From the NCBI RefSeq assembly GCF_027213785.1, contig NZ_JAPWGO010000008.1, positions 119,254-183,253 of the forward strand: 64,000 bases of DNA, in the 5' to 3' direction. Shown here piece after piece: positions 49,531-58,859 of the stretch. Under the pieces are notes generated by a model. That model was not told where the DNA came from and searched no databases. It saw only the letters and a list, made by a program, of their open reading frames with translations. Within the stretch, counting starts at the first letter, position 1, and each line of letters starts with the position of its first letter. The position numbers were made by a program, and so were the translations under genes. Source of the DNA: Limimaricola sp. G21655-S1 (GTDB lineage Bacteria; Pseudomonadota; Alphaproteobacteria; Rhodobacterales; Rhodobacteraceae).

Positions 49531-49640
49531 TCAATTCACTCTTTCAGGGGTCAGCGCGCCTTTACAGCAAAAGGCCGCCGCTGGCTAGTCTTGTCGCCGC
49601 GTTGCGGCATCAAGGCGGGTTTGCGCGCAGCGGGCGGCGC

Positions 49641-49970
49641 TCAATGCGGGTTAGCGCCGGAAAATACGTTGATCACGACGATGCCCGACAGGATCAGCGA
49701 CATGCCGATCACCGCCGCCGCATCGAGCTTCTGGCCGAACAGGCTCCAGCCGATCGCGGCGATCAGCACGATGCCCAGCCCCGCCCAGATCGCGTAGGCG
49801 ATGCCCACCGGGATCGCCTTCAGGGCCAGCGACAGCAGGTAGAAGGACAGGCAGTAACCCAGCACCGCCACGAGGGCCGGGCCGATGCGGGTGAACTGCT
49901 GGCTGGCATGCAGCGCCGTGGTGGCGATGGTTTCGCTGGCGATGGCGAACAGCAGGACGATCCAAGGCAT
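49641..49970 (-). CDS. Small multidrug resistance (SMR) family efflux protein
   Basis: A 109-residue protein with four membrane helices. The membrane-embedded Glu that binds drug and proton is in IASETIATTALHAS, and PVGIAYAIWAGLGIVLIAAIGW is the SMR signature. It resembles EmrE/QacE more than SugE. The ATG at 49970 has GAGG eight bases upstream; a GTG at 49979 is the alternative. It lies close to the YitT gene on the same strand. Confidence 0.9.
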   Translation of the reverse strand: MPWIVLLFAIASETIATTALHASQQFTRIGPALVAVLGYCLSFYLLSLALKAIPVGIAYAIWAGLGIVLIAAIGWSLFGQKLDAAAVIGMSLILSGIVVINVFSGANPH

Positions 49971-49980
49971 GGGCGGCACC

Positions 49981-50601
49981 TCAGGTGGCGATGTAACGGT
50001 CGCGGCGATGGTTGAAGGCGATCACGGTGTTGAGGATCACGGCCCCCAGAAGCGACCACAGAACCGTCGCCGCGTCAAACAGCGCCAGCGCGGTGGCGAA
50101 GATCGCCGCATCGGCCGCGAGCTGCACGTAGCCCGCCCGAAAGCCGTAACGGTCCTGCACGATCAGCGCCACGATGCCCAGACCGCCGAGGCTGCCATTG
50201 TGGCGGAACACGCCCAATAGGCCGAGACCGGTCAGCGTGCCGAAGATGATGGCGCCAAGCCAAGTGTCGAGCCGCACGATCTCGAAATGCGCGGGAAGCA
50301 GCTCGGTCAGGAGCGACAACAGCGTCACCGAGACGATCGATTTCAGCGTGAATTCGGGGCCGAGCCGGAACCATGCGAGGGCGTAGAAGGGCAGGTTGAT
50401 CACGAAGAACACCGCGCCGAAGGACCAGCTCGTCAGATAGGAAATGATCACCGCGACGCCCGCAGTCTGGCCGGTGATGAGCCCCACCTGGGTCAGCACA
50501 TGCAGCCCGATCGAGCAGGCGAAGATGCCGATGCCGAGACCCTGGAGGTCTTCGAGGGCGGAGTGGCGGGTGGGTGTGGAGGCACGGCGCATGCGCGCCA
50601 T
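49981..50601 (-). CDS. YitT-family membrane protein
   Basis: A 206-residue protein with five to six hydrophobic helices and the YitT/DUF161 patterns LTQVGLITGQTAGVAVIISYLT, FGTLTGLGLLGVFRHNGSLGG and GYVQLAADAAI. The typical C-terminal DUF2179 domain of Bacillus YitT is absent, as in many proteobacterial members. Transport function is suspected but not established. Its stop lies about 10 bp before the SMR gene. Confidence 0.85.
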   Translation of the reverse strand: MARMRRASTPTRHSALEDLQGLGIGIFACSIGLHVLTQVGLITGQTAGVAVIISYLTSWSFGAVFFVINLPFYALAWFRLGPEFTLKSIVSVTLLSLLTELLPAHFEIVRLDTWLGAIIFGTLTGLGLLGVFRHNGSLGGLGIVALIVQDRYGFRAGYVQLAADAAIFATALALFDAATVLWSLLGAVILNTVIAFNHRRDRYIAT

Positions 50602-50633
50602 CTAGGGCAGGAATGCTGACCTGTCCAGTGGGC

Positions 50634-50981
50634 TCAGTCGCCCTTGAGGCGCGGCGGCAGTTCGCAGCCCCAGACCGTGGCGCCGGGAATGAAGCGATGC
50701 GGCAGCTGCGCGGGCAGGGTCGGGATCTCGCAGGCATGGTAGGGCGGCTCGGCGTCTCGCGGCAGGGTCCGGCCCGGCGGCAGCCAGATCCGGCGCCCGG
50801 TGGCCATGTCGCCGGCCTGCACCACGAGATCGGCATCGCAGCGATTGGTGCGCACCGCCGAAATGCAGTCATCGGCCACGGGCAGACGTTCGGGGCCGAG
50901 CCGGTCCTGGGCCACGGGAAGGAGAACGGCGGCCCCGAGAAGGGCCGCCGCAGTCCATTTCAGCTTGCGCATCAGGCGCAT
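50634..50981 (-). CDS. Exported hypothetical protein
   Basis: A 115-residue protein with a signal or anchor sequence (MRKLKWTAAALLGAAVLLPVAQ) followed by a small domain with four Cys (DDCISAVRTNRCDAD, YHACEIPTLP, VWGCELPPR), which suggests two disulfides in the periplasm. No family is recognised. The second ATG (50972) would start at MRKLKW and is equally likely. It begins 5 bp after the icd stop on the same strand. Confidence 0.65.
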   Translation of the reverse strand: MRLMRKLKWTAAALLGAAVLLPVAQDRLGPERLPVADDCISAVRTNRCDADLVVQAGDMATGRRIWLPPGRTLPRDAEPPYHACEIPTLPAQLPHRFIPGATVWGCELPPRLKGD

Positions 50982-50986
50982 CGCGC

Positions 50987-52198
50987 TCAGGCGAGCGACT
51001 TGTTGAGGTACTCGTCGATCTTCTCGAGGAAGCCCATGGTGGTGAGCCACTTCTGGTCGGGGCCGACCAGCAGCGCGAGGTCCTTGGTCATGTGGCCGTC
51101 CTCGACCGCCTGCACGGTGACCTTCTCGAGCGTCTGCGCGAAGTTCAGGAGCTGGTCGTTGCCGTCGAGCTTGGCGCGGTGCTTGAGACCGCCGGTCCAG
51201 GCGTAGATCGAGGCGATCGAGTTCGTAGAGGTCTGCTCGCCGCGCTGGTGCTGGCGGAAGTGACGGGTCACAGTGCCGTGCGCCGCCTCGGCCTCGACGA
51301 TCTTGCCGTCCGGGGTCATCAGCTGCGAGGTCATCAGGCCCAAGCTACCGAAGCCCTGCGCCACGGTGTCGGACTGCACGTCGCCGTCGTAGTTCTTGCA
51401 GGCCCAGACATAGCCGCCCGACCACTTCATCGCCGCCGCGACCATGTCGTCGATCAGGCGGTGCTCGTAGGTGATGCCCTTCTTTTTGAACTCCTCGGCG
51501 AACTCGTTGTCGAAGACCTCCTGGAACAGGTCCTTGAAACGGCCGTCATAGGCCTTGAGGATCGTGTTCTTGGTCGACAGGTAGACCGGCCAGCCGCGGG
51601 CGAGGCCGTAGTTCATCGAGGCGCGGGCGAAGTCGCGGATCGAATCGTCGAGGTTGTACATCGCCATGGTGACGCCGGCGCCGGGCGCCTGGAACACCTC
51701 GTGCTCGATGGTCTCGCCATCCTCGCCGACGAACTTGATCGTCAGCTTGCCCTTGCCGGGGAAGCGGAAGTCGGTGGCGCGATACTGGTCGCCGAAGGCG
51801 TGACGGCCGACGACGATCGGCTGGGTCCAGCCCGGCACGAGGCGCGGCACGTTGCGGCAGATGATCGGCTCGCGGAAGATCACGCCGCCAAGGATGTTGC
51901 GGATCGTGCCGTTGGGCGAGCGGTACATCCGCTTAAGGCCGAACTCCTCGACGCGGGCCTCGTCGGGGGTGATGGTCGCGCATTTGACGCCGACGCCGTA
52001 CTGCTTGATCGCCTCGGCGGCATCGACCGTGATCTGGTCGTCGGTCTCGTCCCGGGCCTCGATGCCGAGGTCGTAATATTTCAGGTCGATGTCGAGATAG
52101 GGCAGGATCAGCTTCTGCTTGATGAAGTCCCAGATGATCCGGGTCATCTCGTCGCCGTCGAGCTCGACGACCGGATTTTCGACTTTGATCTTGGTCAC
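50987..52198 (-). CDS. icd: Isocitrate dehydrogenase (NADP+)
   Basis: A 403-residue TCA-cycle enzyme of the eukaryote-like class: [20 protein letters not shown] start, substrate-binding region [14 protein letters not shown], and [34 protein letters not shown]. The conserved Arg residues for isocitrate are present. The start is GTG (VTKIKVENP), as ATG is absent at the conserved N-terminus. The 135-bp gap upstream is shared with the divergent DUF4112 gene. Confidence 0.97.
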   Translation of the reverse strand: MTKIKVENPVVELDGDEMTRIIWDFIKQKLILPYLDIDLKYYDLGIEARDETDDQITVDAAEAIKQYGVGVKCATITPDEARVEEFGLKRMYRSPNGTIRNILGGVIFREPIICRNVPRLVPGWTQPIVVGRHAFGDQYRATDFRFPGKGKLTIKFVGEDGETIEHEVFQAPGAGVTMAMYNLDDSIRDFARASMNYGLARGWPVYLSTKNTILKAYDGRFKDLFQEVFDNEFAEEFKKKGITYEHRLIDDMVAAAMKWSGGYVWACKNYDGDVQSDTVAQGFGSLGLMTSQLMTPDGKIVEAEAAHGTVTRHFRQHQRGEQTSTNSIASIYAWTGGLKHRAKLDGNDQLLNFAQTLEKVTVQAVEDGHMTKDLALLVGPDQKWLTTMGFLEKIDEYLNKSLA

Positions 52199-52333
52199 GG
52201 GGGCCTCCGCGGTTGTTGGACTGTCTCGCGCCGGGGCATAACGCGTCTCGCGGCGCTTTGGAAGACGGCATACACTCGTATACGGTCGAACTTCGCCCGG
52301 TTTCGCGGGTTGGGGGACGAAAGGAGCCCGATC

Positions 52334-52726
52334 ATGCCCAAGGATACCACCGGAGCGATCCGCCACGCCGAGGAACTGGCCCGGCTCGACCGTCTCGCGC
52401 ATCTGATGGATGCGCGGTTCAAGCTGTTCGGCTTTCGCTTCGGCTATGACAGCCTGCTCGGGCTGATCCCGGGCATCGGCGACACGATCTCGCTCGCGCC
52501 CTCGGCATGGCTGGTCTGGCGCGCGCATCAGCTCGGCGTGCCGAAGCGCAAGATCGGCCGGATGGCGGTGAATACCGGGGTTGATTACGTGGTGGGCTCG
52601 ATCCCGGTGATCGGCGACCTCGTCGATTTCGGCTTCAAGGCGAACCTGCGCAACGCGGCGATCCTGCGCGAGCATCTGGAGCGCGAGGCCGGGGCGGGGA
52701 TGCGCGACGTGACGCCACGCGGCTGA
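52334..52726 (+). CDS. DUF4112 domain-containing protein
   Basis: A 130-residue protein with DUF4112 signatures [35 protein letters not shown] and [19 protein letters not shown]. Two hydrophobic stretches suggest membrane association. Function unknown. AAGGAG lies before the ATG. It is divergent from icd and convergent with the HD gene. Confidence 0.88.
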   Translation: MPKDTTGAIRHAEELARLDRLAHLMDARFKLFGFRFGYDSLLGLIPGIGDTISLAPSAWLVWRAHQLGVPKRKIGRMAVNTGVDYVVGSIPVIGDLVDFGFKANLRNAAILREHLEREAGAGMRDVTPRG

Positions 52727-52770
52727 GCACGGCTGCGAAATTCGAGTTTTTCAAGGCGGGACGGAGGCGT

Positions 52771-53346
52771 TCAGCGCCCGTCGAACCAGGCGTCGATGCG
52801 GGATCTGAGCCCGGTCCAGATTGCCGGCGCGCCACGCGTGACCTTGCTGCCGACGCGTGTTTCCAGCTGTTCCGGCGTGACGTTGTATTCGGGCCATGTG
52901 CCGCCATCGGTGGCGAGGTTCGACAGCACCGGCTGCACCCGGTCGATCGATTTCGCGAAGATCGCGTCATCGGTCTCGGCGGCTTCGAACTCTTCCCAGA
53001 TCGCGCGCATCTCGGCGCGCTGATCTTCGGGCAAAAGCCCGAAGATCCGCTCGGCCGCGGTCTGTTCGAGCGCTTCCTGCCGTGCCGGGTCGTGGTCGCC
53101 ATGGATCGGCACGTCGCCCGCGTCGATCTCGACCAGATCATGCAGGAGCAGCATCGTCATGACCCGCGACACGTCGACGGGGCGCGCGGCGTGCTCGGAC
53201 AGCACCAGCGCGTGCAGCATCACGTGCCAGCTGTGCTCGGCCGAGTTCTCGCGGCGCGAGCGGTCGTGCAGGCTGGTGGCGCGCAGCACCGATTTCAGCC
53301 GGTCGGCCTCCGCGAGGAAGGCCAGCTGCGCGTCGAGGCGGCTCAT
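52771..53346 (-). CDS. HD-domain phosphohydrolase (YfbR/HDDC2-like)
   Basis: A 191-residue HD-domain protein. The metal-binding His and Asp residues are in NSAEHSWHVMLHALVLSEHA and MLLLHDLVEIDAGDVP. This pattern matches the YfbR/HDDC2 group, many of which are 5'-deoxynucleotidases. Its ATG overlaps the stop of the 73-residue gene (ATGA). Confidence 0.85.
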   Translation of the reverse strand: MSRLDAQLAFLAEADRLKSVLRATSLHDRSRRENSAEHSWHVMLHALVLSEHAARPVDVSRVMTMLLLHDLVEIDAGDVPIHGDHDPARQEALEQTAAERIFGLLPEDQRAEMRAIWEEFEAAETDDAIFAKSIDRVQPVLSNLATDGGTWPEYNVTPEQLETRVGSKVTRGAPAIWTGLRSRIDAWFDGR

Positions 53347-53564
53347 GCGCGGGGGCCGCGGCGCAGCCGTTCGTCGAGATGTCGCCGCGCCCTCTGTTCG
53401 GCGAGGCGCACGCGCACCGCCGTCAGGAACGCCTCCTGCACCGTGGTGGAGGAGGCGCCCAGCTCGTCGGAAACCTCGGAAATCACCTTGTCGTCGCCGA
53501 GCCTCTCGGCGGCGGCGATAGCGTCGCGCGCCAGCGCGTCGGCGAGATCCTCGGTGATGCCCAT
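53343..53564 (-). CDS. Small conserved-context protein of unknown function
   Basis: A 73-residue, mostly helical protein: an acidic N-terminal half (MGITEDLADALARDAIAAAE) and a strongly basic C-terminus (LRRGPRA). It is joined on both sides by overlaps: its ATG shares one base with the stop of the hydrolase gene and its stop overlaps the ATG of the HD gene. That arrangement and normal codon use argue it is real. No family recognised. Confidence 0.7.
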   Translation of the reverse strand: MGITEDLADALARDAIAAAERLGDDKVISEVSDELGASSTTVQEAFLTAVRVRLAEQRARRHLDERLRRGPRA

Positions 53565-54217
53565 CAGCGGGTATTCTCGGTCAGCCGCCGCCCGACATAG
53601 CCCTTCACCGAACCGATGAGGGTGTCCATATGCGGGTCCTCGAAGAAGTGCCCGGCCCCCTCGATCACCTCGTGGGTGATGGTGATGCCCTTCTGGTCGT
53701 GCAGCTTGTTGACGAGGCCCACCGTGTCGGCGGGCGGGGCCACGCGGTCTGCCGAGCCGTTGATGATCAGCCCCGAGGAGGGGCAGGGCGCCAGGAACGA
53801 GAAATCGTACATGTTGGCCAGCGGCGCCACCGACACGAAGCCGGTGATCTCGGGGCGGCGCATCAGCAGCTGCATGCCGATCCAGGCACCGAAGGAGAAG
53901 CCCGCGACCCAGCAATGCTTGGCGTTGTTGTTCATCGACTGCAGGTAGTCGAGCGCCGAGGCGGCGTCGGAGAGTTCGCCCACGCCCTGGTCGTATTCGC
54001 CCTGGCTGCGGCCGACGCCACGGAAATTGAAGCGCAGCACCGTGAAGCCCATCTCGTAGAAGGCATAGTGCAAGTTGTACACGACCCGGTTGTTCATCGT
54101 GCCGCCGAACTGCGGATGCGGATGCAACACGATGGCGATCGGCGCATCGCGGTCTTTCTGCGGGTGGTAGCGGCCTTCGAGCCGGCCCTCGGGGCCGGGG
54201 AAGATGACTTCGGGCAT
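53564..54217 (-). CDS. Alpha/beta hydrolase (YcjY/CocE-like)
   Basis: A 217-residue alpha/beta hydrolase. LHPHPQFGGTMNNRVVYNLHYAF and RFNFRGVGRSQGEYDQG are typical of this small-protein subfamily; the nucleophile Ser is in VAGFSFGAWIGMQL, Asp in NGSADRVAPP and His in EGAGHFFEDP. Substrate unknown. The start MPEVIFPGPEGR has AAGGGACG upstream. First of three overlapping genes. Confidence 0.88.
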   Translation of the reverse strand: MPEVIFPGPEGRLEGRYHPQKDRDAPIAIVLHPHPQFGGTMNNRVVYNLHYAFYEMGFTVLRFNFRGVGRSQGEYDQGVGELSDAASALDYLQSMNNNAKHCWVAGFSFGAWIGMQLLMRRPEITGFVSVAPLANMYDFSFLAPCPSSGLIINGSADRVAPPADTVGLVNKLHDQKGITITHEVIEGAGHFFEDPHMDTLIGSVKGYVGRRLTENTR

Positions 54218-54254
54218 GGACGTCCCTTGCGGCTGCGGTGCCTGTGACAGTTTC

Positions 54255-54283
54255 TTGACAGAAACCATCGGGCACCTTAGAAC
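54255..54283 (+). promoter_or_regulatory. Suf operon promoter (sigma70-like)
   Basis: TTGACA (54255-54260) and TAGAAC (54278-54283) separated by exactly 17 bp, about 150 bp upstream of iscR. The -10 lies inside the iron control element. Confidence 0.75.
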
Positions 54284-54291
54284 GGTTCTAA
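54277..54291. promoter_or_regulatory. Iron control element (Irr box) at the suf promoter
   Basis: A perfect inverted repeat TTAGAA-CGG-TTCTAA. This matches the core of the ICE/Irr-box known from Bradyrhizobium and other alphaproteobacteria (TTTAGAA-N3-TTCTAAA). It covers the -10, a position suited to repression by Irr under iron limitation. Irr itself is not in the window. Confidence 0.75.
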
Positions 54292-54355
54292 CTCCGAAAG
54301 CGGTTGTGTCGGAGCGGCTGTTGGGAGTTAACCAGACCCCCTAGCGGCGTCAATG

Positions 54356-54416
54356 AGAATGCCCTTTCCAGAGGGTGAGAATGCCCCGACGGGGGGTGGC
54401 AATGCCCCTGCGGGTG
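54356..54416 (+). repeat. Three tandem 21-22 bp repeats in the iscR leader
   Basis: AATGCCC(C) recurs at 54358, 54380 and 54401, each followed by a short hairpin (CCCT..AGGG, CCCCGACGGGG, CCCCTGCGGG). They lie in the untranslated leader just before iscR. Confidence 0.55.
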
Positions 54417-54436
54417 TCGGAACGGAGCGGTACGCG

Positions 54437-54895
54437 ATGAAGCTGTCGACCAAGGGGCGCTATGCCATGGTGGCGCTGGCCGACATGGCTCTCCAGCCTG
54501 CGGGCACGCTGATCACGCTCGGAGAGATCTCCAAGCGTCAGGACATCTCGCTCCCCTATCTCGAGCAGCTTTTCGTCAAGCTGCGGCGCGACGGTCTGGT
54601 CGAGTCGGTGCGCGGGCCGGGTGGCGGCTATCGTCTGGCGCGGCCGTCTTCCGAGATCCGTGTGGTCGAGATCCTCGCCGCGGTCGACGAGACGGTGAGT
54701 GCCATGCACAAGGGCGCGGGCGCCTCCGGCGGCGCCTCTGGCAGCCGCGCCCAATCCCTGACCAACCGGTTGTGGGAGGGGCTGTCGGCGCATGTCTACG
54801 TGTTCCTGCACCAGACCCGGCTTTCGGACGTGACCTGCAACGGTCTCGCGCCCTGTCCCGCCGTGCCGAACCTGTTTCAGGTGGTGGACGGATGA
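54437..54895 (+). CDS. iscR: Rrf2-family regulator IscR
   Basis: A 152-residue Rrf2 winged-helix regulator: MKLSTKGRYAMVALADMAL start, recognition helix in ISKRQDISLPYLEQLFVKL and wing VRGPGGGYRLAR. In E. coli IscR a [2Fe-2S] cluster is held by three clustered Cys near residues 92-104. That cluster is absent here; only two Cys occur, near the C-terminus at about 134 and 140 (VTCNGLAPC). Rhodobacter IscR is reported to use an unusual ligand set. Its stop overlaps the ATG of the desulfurase. Confidence 0.9.
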   Translation: MKLSTKGRYAMVALADMALQPAGTLITLGEISKRQDISLPYLEQLFVKLRRDGLVESVRGPGGGYRLARPSSEIRVVEILAAVDETVSAMHKGAGASGGASGSRAQSLTNRLWEGLSAHVYVFLHQTRLSDVTCNGLAPCPAVPNLFQVVDG

Positions 54896-55935
54896 GCCGG
54901 ATCTATCTCGATCACAACGCCACCGCGCCGCTGCGGGCGGAGGCGCGCGAGGCGATGCTCGCGGCGATGGAGGTCACCGGCAACCCGTCCTCGGTGCATG
55001 CCGAGGGCCGCGCCGCGAAGGCGATCGTCGAGCGCGCCCGCGCCGAGATCGCCGAGGCGGCGGGCGCCGCCGCGGCCGATATCGTCTTCGTTTCCGGCGC
55101 CACCGAGGCGGCGGCTCTGGCGCTCGAGGGGCGCGATCTCGACGGTGCGGCGGTCGAGCATGATGCCGTCGCGGCATGGGTCTCGGACGCGCTGCCGGTG
55201 GACCGGCAGGGCCGTGTCGAGGTGGCCGAGCCCGGCCGCGCGGTGCTGCAGCTTGCCAATTCCGAGACCGGCGTGCTGCAGGATCTGCCCCGGGGCCTCG
55301 CCTTGTCGGACACCACGCAGGGCTTCGGCCGCGTCCCCTTCGCCTTCGACTGGTCGGGGCTCGACATGGCGATCCTTTCGGCTCACAAGTTCGGTGGGCC
55401 TAAGGGGATCGGCGTGCTGATCCTCAGGCGCGGCACCGATCTGGCGGCGCGGATCAGGGGCGGCGGGCAGGAGATGGGCCGCCGCGCCGGCACCGAGAAC
55501 GTGATCGGCATCGCCGGCATGGCGGCAGCGGCCAGGGCCGCGCAGCGCGATCTCGAAACCGGTGTCTGGGACAGGGTTTCAACCCTGCGCGACAAGTTGG
55601 AAGGGGCGGTGGAAAACGCCGCGCCCGATCTTATCTTTGCGGGCAGAGGCGCCGCGCGTCTGCCCAATACGAGCTGCTTCGCGGCCCGGGGCTGGAAGGG
55701 CGAGACCCAGGTGATGGCGATGGACCTCGCCGGGATCGCGATCTCCGCCGGATCGGCCTGTTCGAGCGGCAAGGTGCGCGCCAGCCGGGTGCTCACCGCA
55801 ATGGGATACGACAGCGAGCTGGCAGGATCGGCGATCCGCGTCTCGCTCGGAGTGGAAACGACCGAGGATGAGGTTTCGCGTTTCGCGGAGGCCTGGAGCT
55901 CGGCCTACAGGAAAATGCGCGCCCGCGCGGCGTGA
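54892..55935 (+). CDS. Cysteine desulfurase (NifS/IscS type)
   Basis: A 347-residue PLP enzyme that takes sulfur from cysteine for cluster assembly. [18 protein letters not shown] is the class I start, the PLP Lys is in [16 protein letters not shown] and the persulfide Cys in [16 protein letters not shown] second, group II desulfurase (sufS) ends the same operon, so this operon holds two. The ATG overlaps the iscR stop. Confidence 0.92.
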   Translation: MSRIYLDHNATAPLRAEAREAMLAAMEVTGNPSSVHAEGRAAKAIVERARAEIAEAAGAAAADIVFVSGATEAAALALEGRDLDGAAVEHDAVAAWVSDALPVDRQGRVEVAEPGRAVLQLANSETGVLQDLPRGLALSDTTQGFGRVPFAFDWSGLDMAILSAHKFGGPKGIGVLILRRGTDLAARIRGGGQEMGRRAGTENVIGIAGMAAAARAAQRDLETGVWDRVSTLRDKLEGAVENAAPDLIFAGRGAARLPNTSCFAARGWKGETQVMAMDLAGIAISAGSACSSGKVRASRVLTAMGYDSELAGSAIRVSLGVETTEDEVSRFAEAWSSAYRKMRARAA

Positions 55936-55954
55936 GATGGAAAAGGAGACCGTC

Positions 55955-57493
55955 ATGGCGATCCTCGAGCAGGACATGACCAAGGAAGCCAAGGAAGGCG
56001 TCGACCAGGAGACCGTCGATGCCGTGGCCAAGCTCTCGGGCACCTACAAGCACGGCTGGAACACCGAGATCGAGATGGATTACGCCCCAAAGGGCGTGAA
56101 TCCCGACATCGTGCGGCTGATCTCGGAGAAGAACGAAGAGCCCGAGTGGATGACCGAATGGCGTCTGCAGGCCTTCGCGCGCTGGGAAAAGCTCGACGAG
56201 CCGAACTGGGCGATGGTCAACTACCCCAAGATCGATTTCCAGGACATCTTCTATTACGCGCGCCCCAAGAGCATGGAGGTGAAGCCTAAATCGCTCGACG
56301 AGGTCGATCCCAAGCTGCTCGAGACCTACAAGAAGCTCGGCATCCCGCTGAAGGAGCAGATGATCCTCGCCGGCGTCGAGGGCGCCGAGAACGCGGCCCC
56401 CGCCGATGGCGAGCGCAAGGTCGCCGTCGACGCGGTGTTCGACAGCGTCTCGGTCGGCACGACCTTCCAGAAGGAGCTGGAAAAGGCGGGCGTGATCTTC
56501 TGCTCGATCTCCGAGGCGATCCGCGAGCATCCCGAGCTGGTGAAGAAGTATCTCGGCACCGTCGTGCCGCAGTCCGACAACTTCTACGCGACGCTGAACT
56601 CGGCCGTGTTCTCGGACGGCTCCTTCGTCTACGTGCCGCCGGGCGTGCGCTGCCCGATGGAGCTCTCGACCTATTTCCGTATCAATGCCGAAAACACCGG
56701 CCAGTTCGAGCGGACGCTGATCATCGCCGACAAGGGCTCCTACGTGTCCTACCTCGAAGGCTGCACCGCGCCCAAGCGCGACACCGCGCAGCTGCACGCG
56801 GCCGTGGTGGAGATCATCGTCGAAGAAGACGCCGAGGTGAAATACTCCACGGTGCAGAACTGGTATCCTGGCGACGAGGACGGCAAGGGCGGCATCTACA
56901 ACTTCGTCACCAAGCGTGCCGATTGCCGTGGCGACCGGGCCAAGGTGATGTGGACGCAGGTGGAAACCGGCTCCGCCGTGACCTGGAAGTACCCGTCCTG
57001 CATCCTGCGCGGCGACGACAGCCAGGGCGAATTCTACTCGATCGCCATCGCCAACAACCACCAGCAGGCCGATACCGGCACCAAGATGGTCCATCTGGGC
57101 AAGCGCACCAAGTCGCGCATCGTCTCCAAGGGCATCTCGGCCGGTCAGGCGCAGAACACCTATCGCGGCCTCGTCTCGATGCACCCCAAGGCCAAGGAAA
57201 GCCGCAACTACACCCAGTGCGACAGCCTTCTGATCGGCGACAAGTGCGGGGCGCACACCGTCCCCTATATCGAGGTCAAGAACAACTCGTCCCGCGTCGA
57301 GCACGAGGCGACCACCTCGAAGGTCGATGACGAGCAGCTGTTCTACTGCCGCCAGCGCGGCATGGACGAGGAGGAGGCGGTGGCCCTCGTGGTCAACGGC
57401 TTCTGCAAGGAGGTGCTGCAGGCGCTGCCGATGGAATTCGCCATGGAAGCGCAGAGCCTCGTCGCGATCTCGCTGGAAGGCTCGGTCGGCTGA
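55955..57493 (+). CDS. sufB: Fe-S cluster assembly scaffold SufB
   Basis: A 512-residue SufB. Typical segments are [61 protein letters not shown] and [36 protein letters not shown], with the conserved C-terminal Cys and Glu ligands. With SufC and SufD it forms the SufBC2D scaffold. AAAAGGAGA precedes the ATG. Confidence 0.97.
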   Translation: MAILEQDMTKEAKEGVDQETVDAVAKLSGTYKHGWNTEIEMDYAPKGVNPDIVRLISEKNEEPEWMTEWRLQAFARWEKLDEPNWAMVNYPKIDFQDIFYYARPKSMEVKPKSLDEVDPKLLETYKKLGIPLKEQMILAGVEGAENAAPADGERKVAVDAVFDSVSVGTTFQKELEKAGVIFCSISEAIREHPELVKKYLGTVVPQSDNFYATLNSAVFSDGSFVYVPPGVRCPMELSTYFRINAENTGQFERTLIIADKGSYVSYLEGCTAPKRDTAQLHAAVVEIIVEEDAEVKYSTVQNWYPGDEDGKGGIYNFVTKRADCRGDRAKVMWTQVETGSAVTWKYPSCILRGDDSQGEFYSIAIANNHQQADTGTKMVHLGKRTKSRIVSKGISAGQAQNTYRGLVSMHPKAKESRNYTQCDSLLIGDKCGAHTVPYIEVKNNSSRVEHEATTSKVDDEQLFYCRQRGMDEEEAVALVVNGFCKEVLQALPMEFAMEAQSLVAISLEGSVG

Positions 57494-58086
57494 TGGATCT
57501 GGTCGCGCCCCCGGACTTCGCCTTTCCGGAGGCGGAGGCCCGCGCCCTTGGCGCGGCCTATGAGGGTGCGACCACGATCCTCGAATACGGCTCGGGCGGC
57601 TCGACCGCGATGGCGGCGCTGCTGCCGGGACGGACCGTCTTCGCCGTCGAGAGCGACCGCGCCTATATCGCGGAGCTGAGCCGCTGGTTCGAGGCCAGCC
57701 CGCCGGAGGCCACGGTGCATCTGCATCACGGCGATATCGGCCCCACGGGCAAGTGGGGCCAGCCGGCGGACGAGGCCGCGACCTGGCGGCGGTTCCACCG
57801 CTACCCGACCACGGTCTGGGATCGCGACGATTTCGTCCATCCCGACGTGGTGCTGGTCGACGGGCGGTTCCGCGCGGCCTGTTTCCTGACCACGCTGTTC
57901 CGGATCACCCGTCCGGTGCGGCTGTTCTTCGACGATTATGCCGAGCGACCGATCTATCACGAGGTCGAACGTTACGGCGCCCCGGTGGCGATGCATGGCC
58001 GGATGGCCGAGTTCGCCCTCGACCCCACACCGATCCCGGCGGACGACCTGACCTGGATCCTTGAGACATTCACCCGCAGGAAGTGA
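57493..58086 (+). CDS. Methyltransferase-like protein in the suf operon
   Basis: A 197-residue protein inserted between sufB and sufC. A Rossmann-type motif ILEYGSGGSTAMAALL, then VFAVESDRAYIAELSRWF and VDGRFRAACFLTTLF suggest a class I SAM-dependent methyltransferase fold, with one open question: the catalytic residues are not obvious. It overlaps sufB by one base and ends 17 bp before sufC, so it is co-transcribed. No link with known Fe-S assembly factors is established; a role in the Suf pathway is inferred only from position. Confidence 0.7.
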   Translation: MDLVAPPDFAFPEAEARALGAAYEGATTILEYGSGGSTAMAALLPGRTVFAVESDRAYIAELSRWFEASPPEATVHLHHGDIGPTGKWGQPADEAATWRRFHRYPTTVWDRDDFVHPDVVLVDGRFRAACFLTTLFRITRPVRLFFDDYAERPIYHEVERYGAPVAMHGRMAEFALDPTPIPADDLTWILETFTRRK

Positions 58087-58103
58087 TGCGGAAGGAGAAA
58101 TAA

Positions 58104-58858
<755 letters not shown>

Positions 58859-58859
<1 letters not shown>

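Noticed and set aside
52270..52290. ATAC-N4-GTAT inverted repeat between icd and the DUF4112 gene
   Set aside because: Too short and AT-simple to claim as an operator without conservation.
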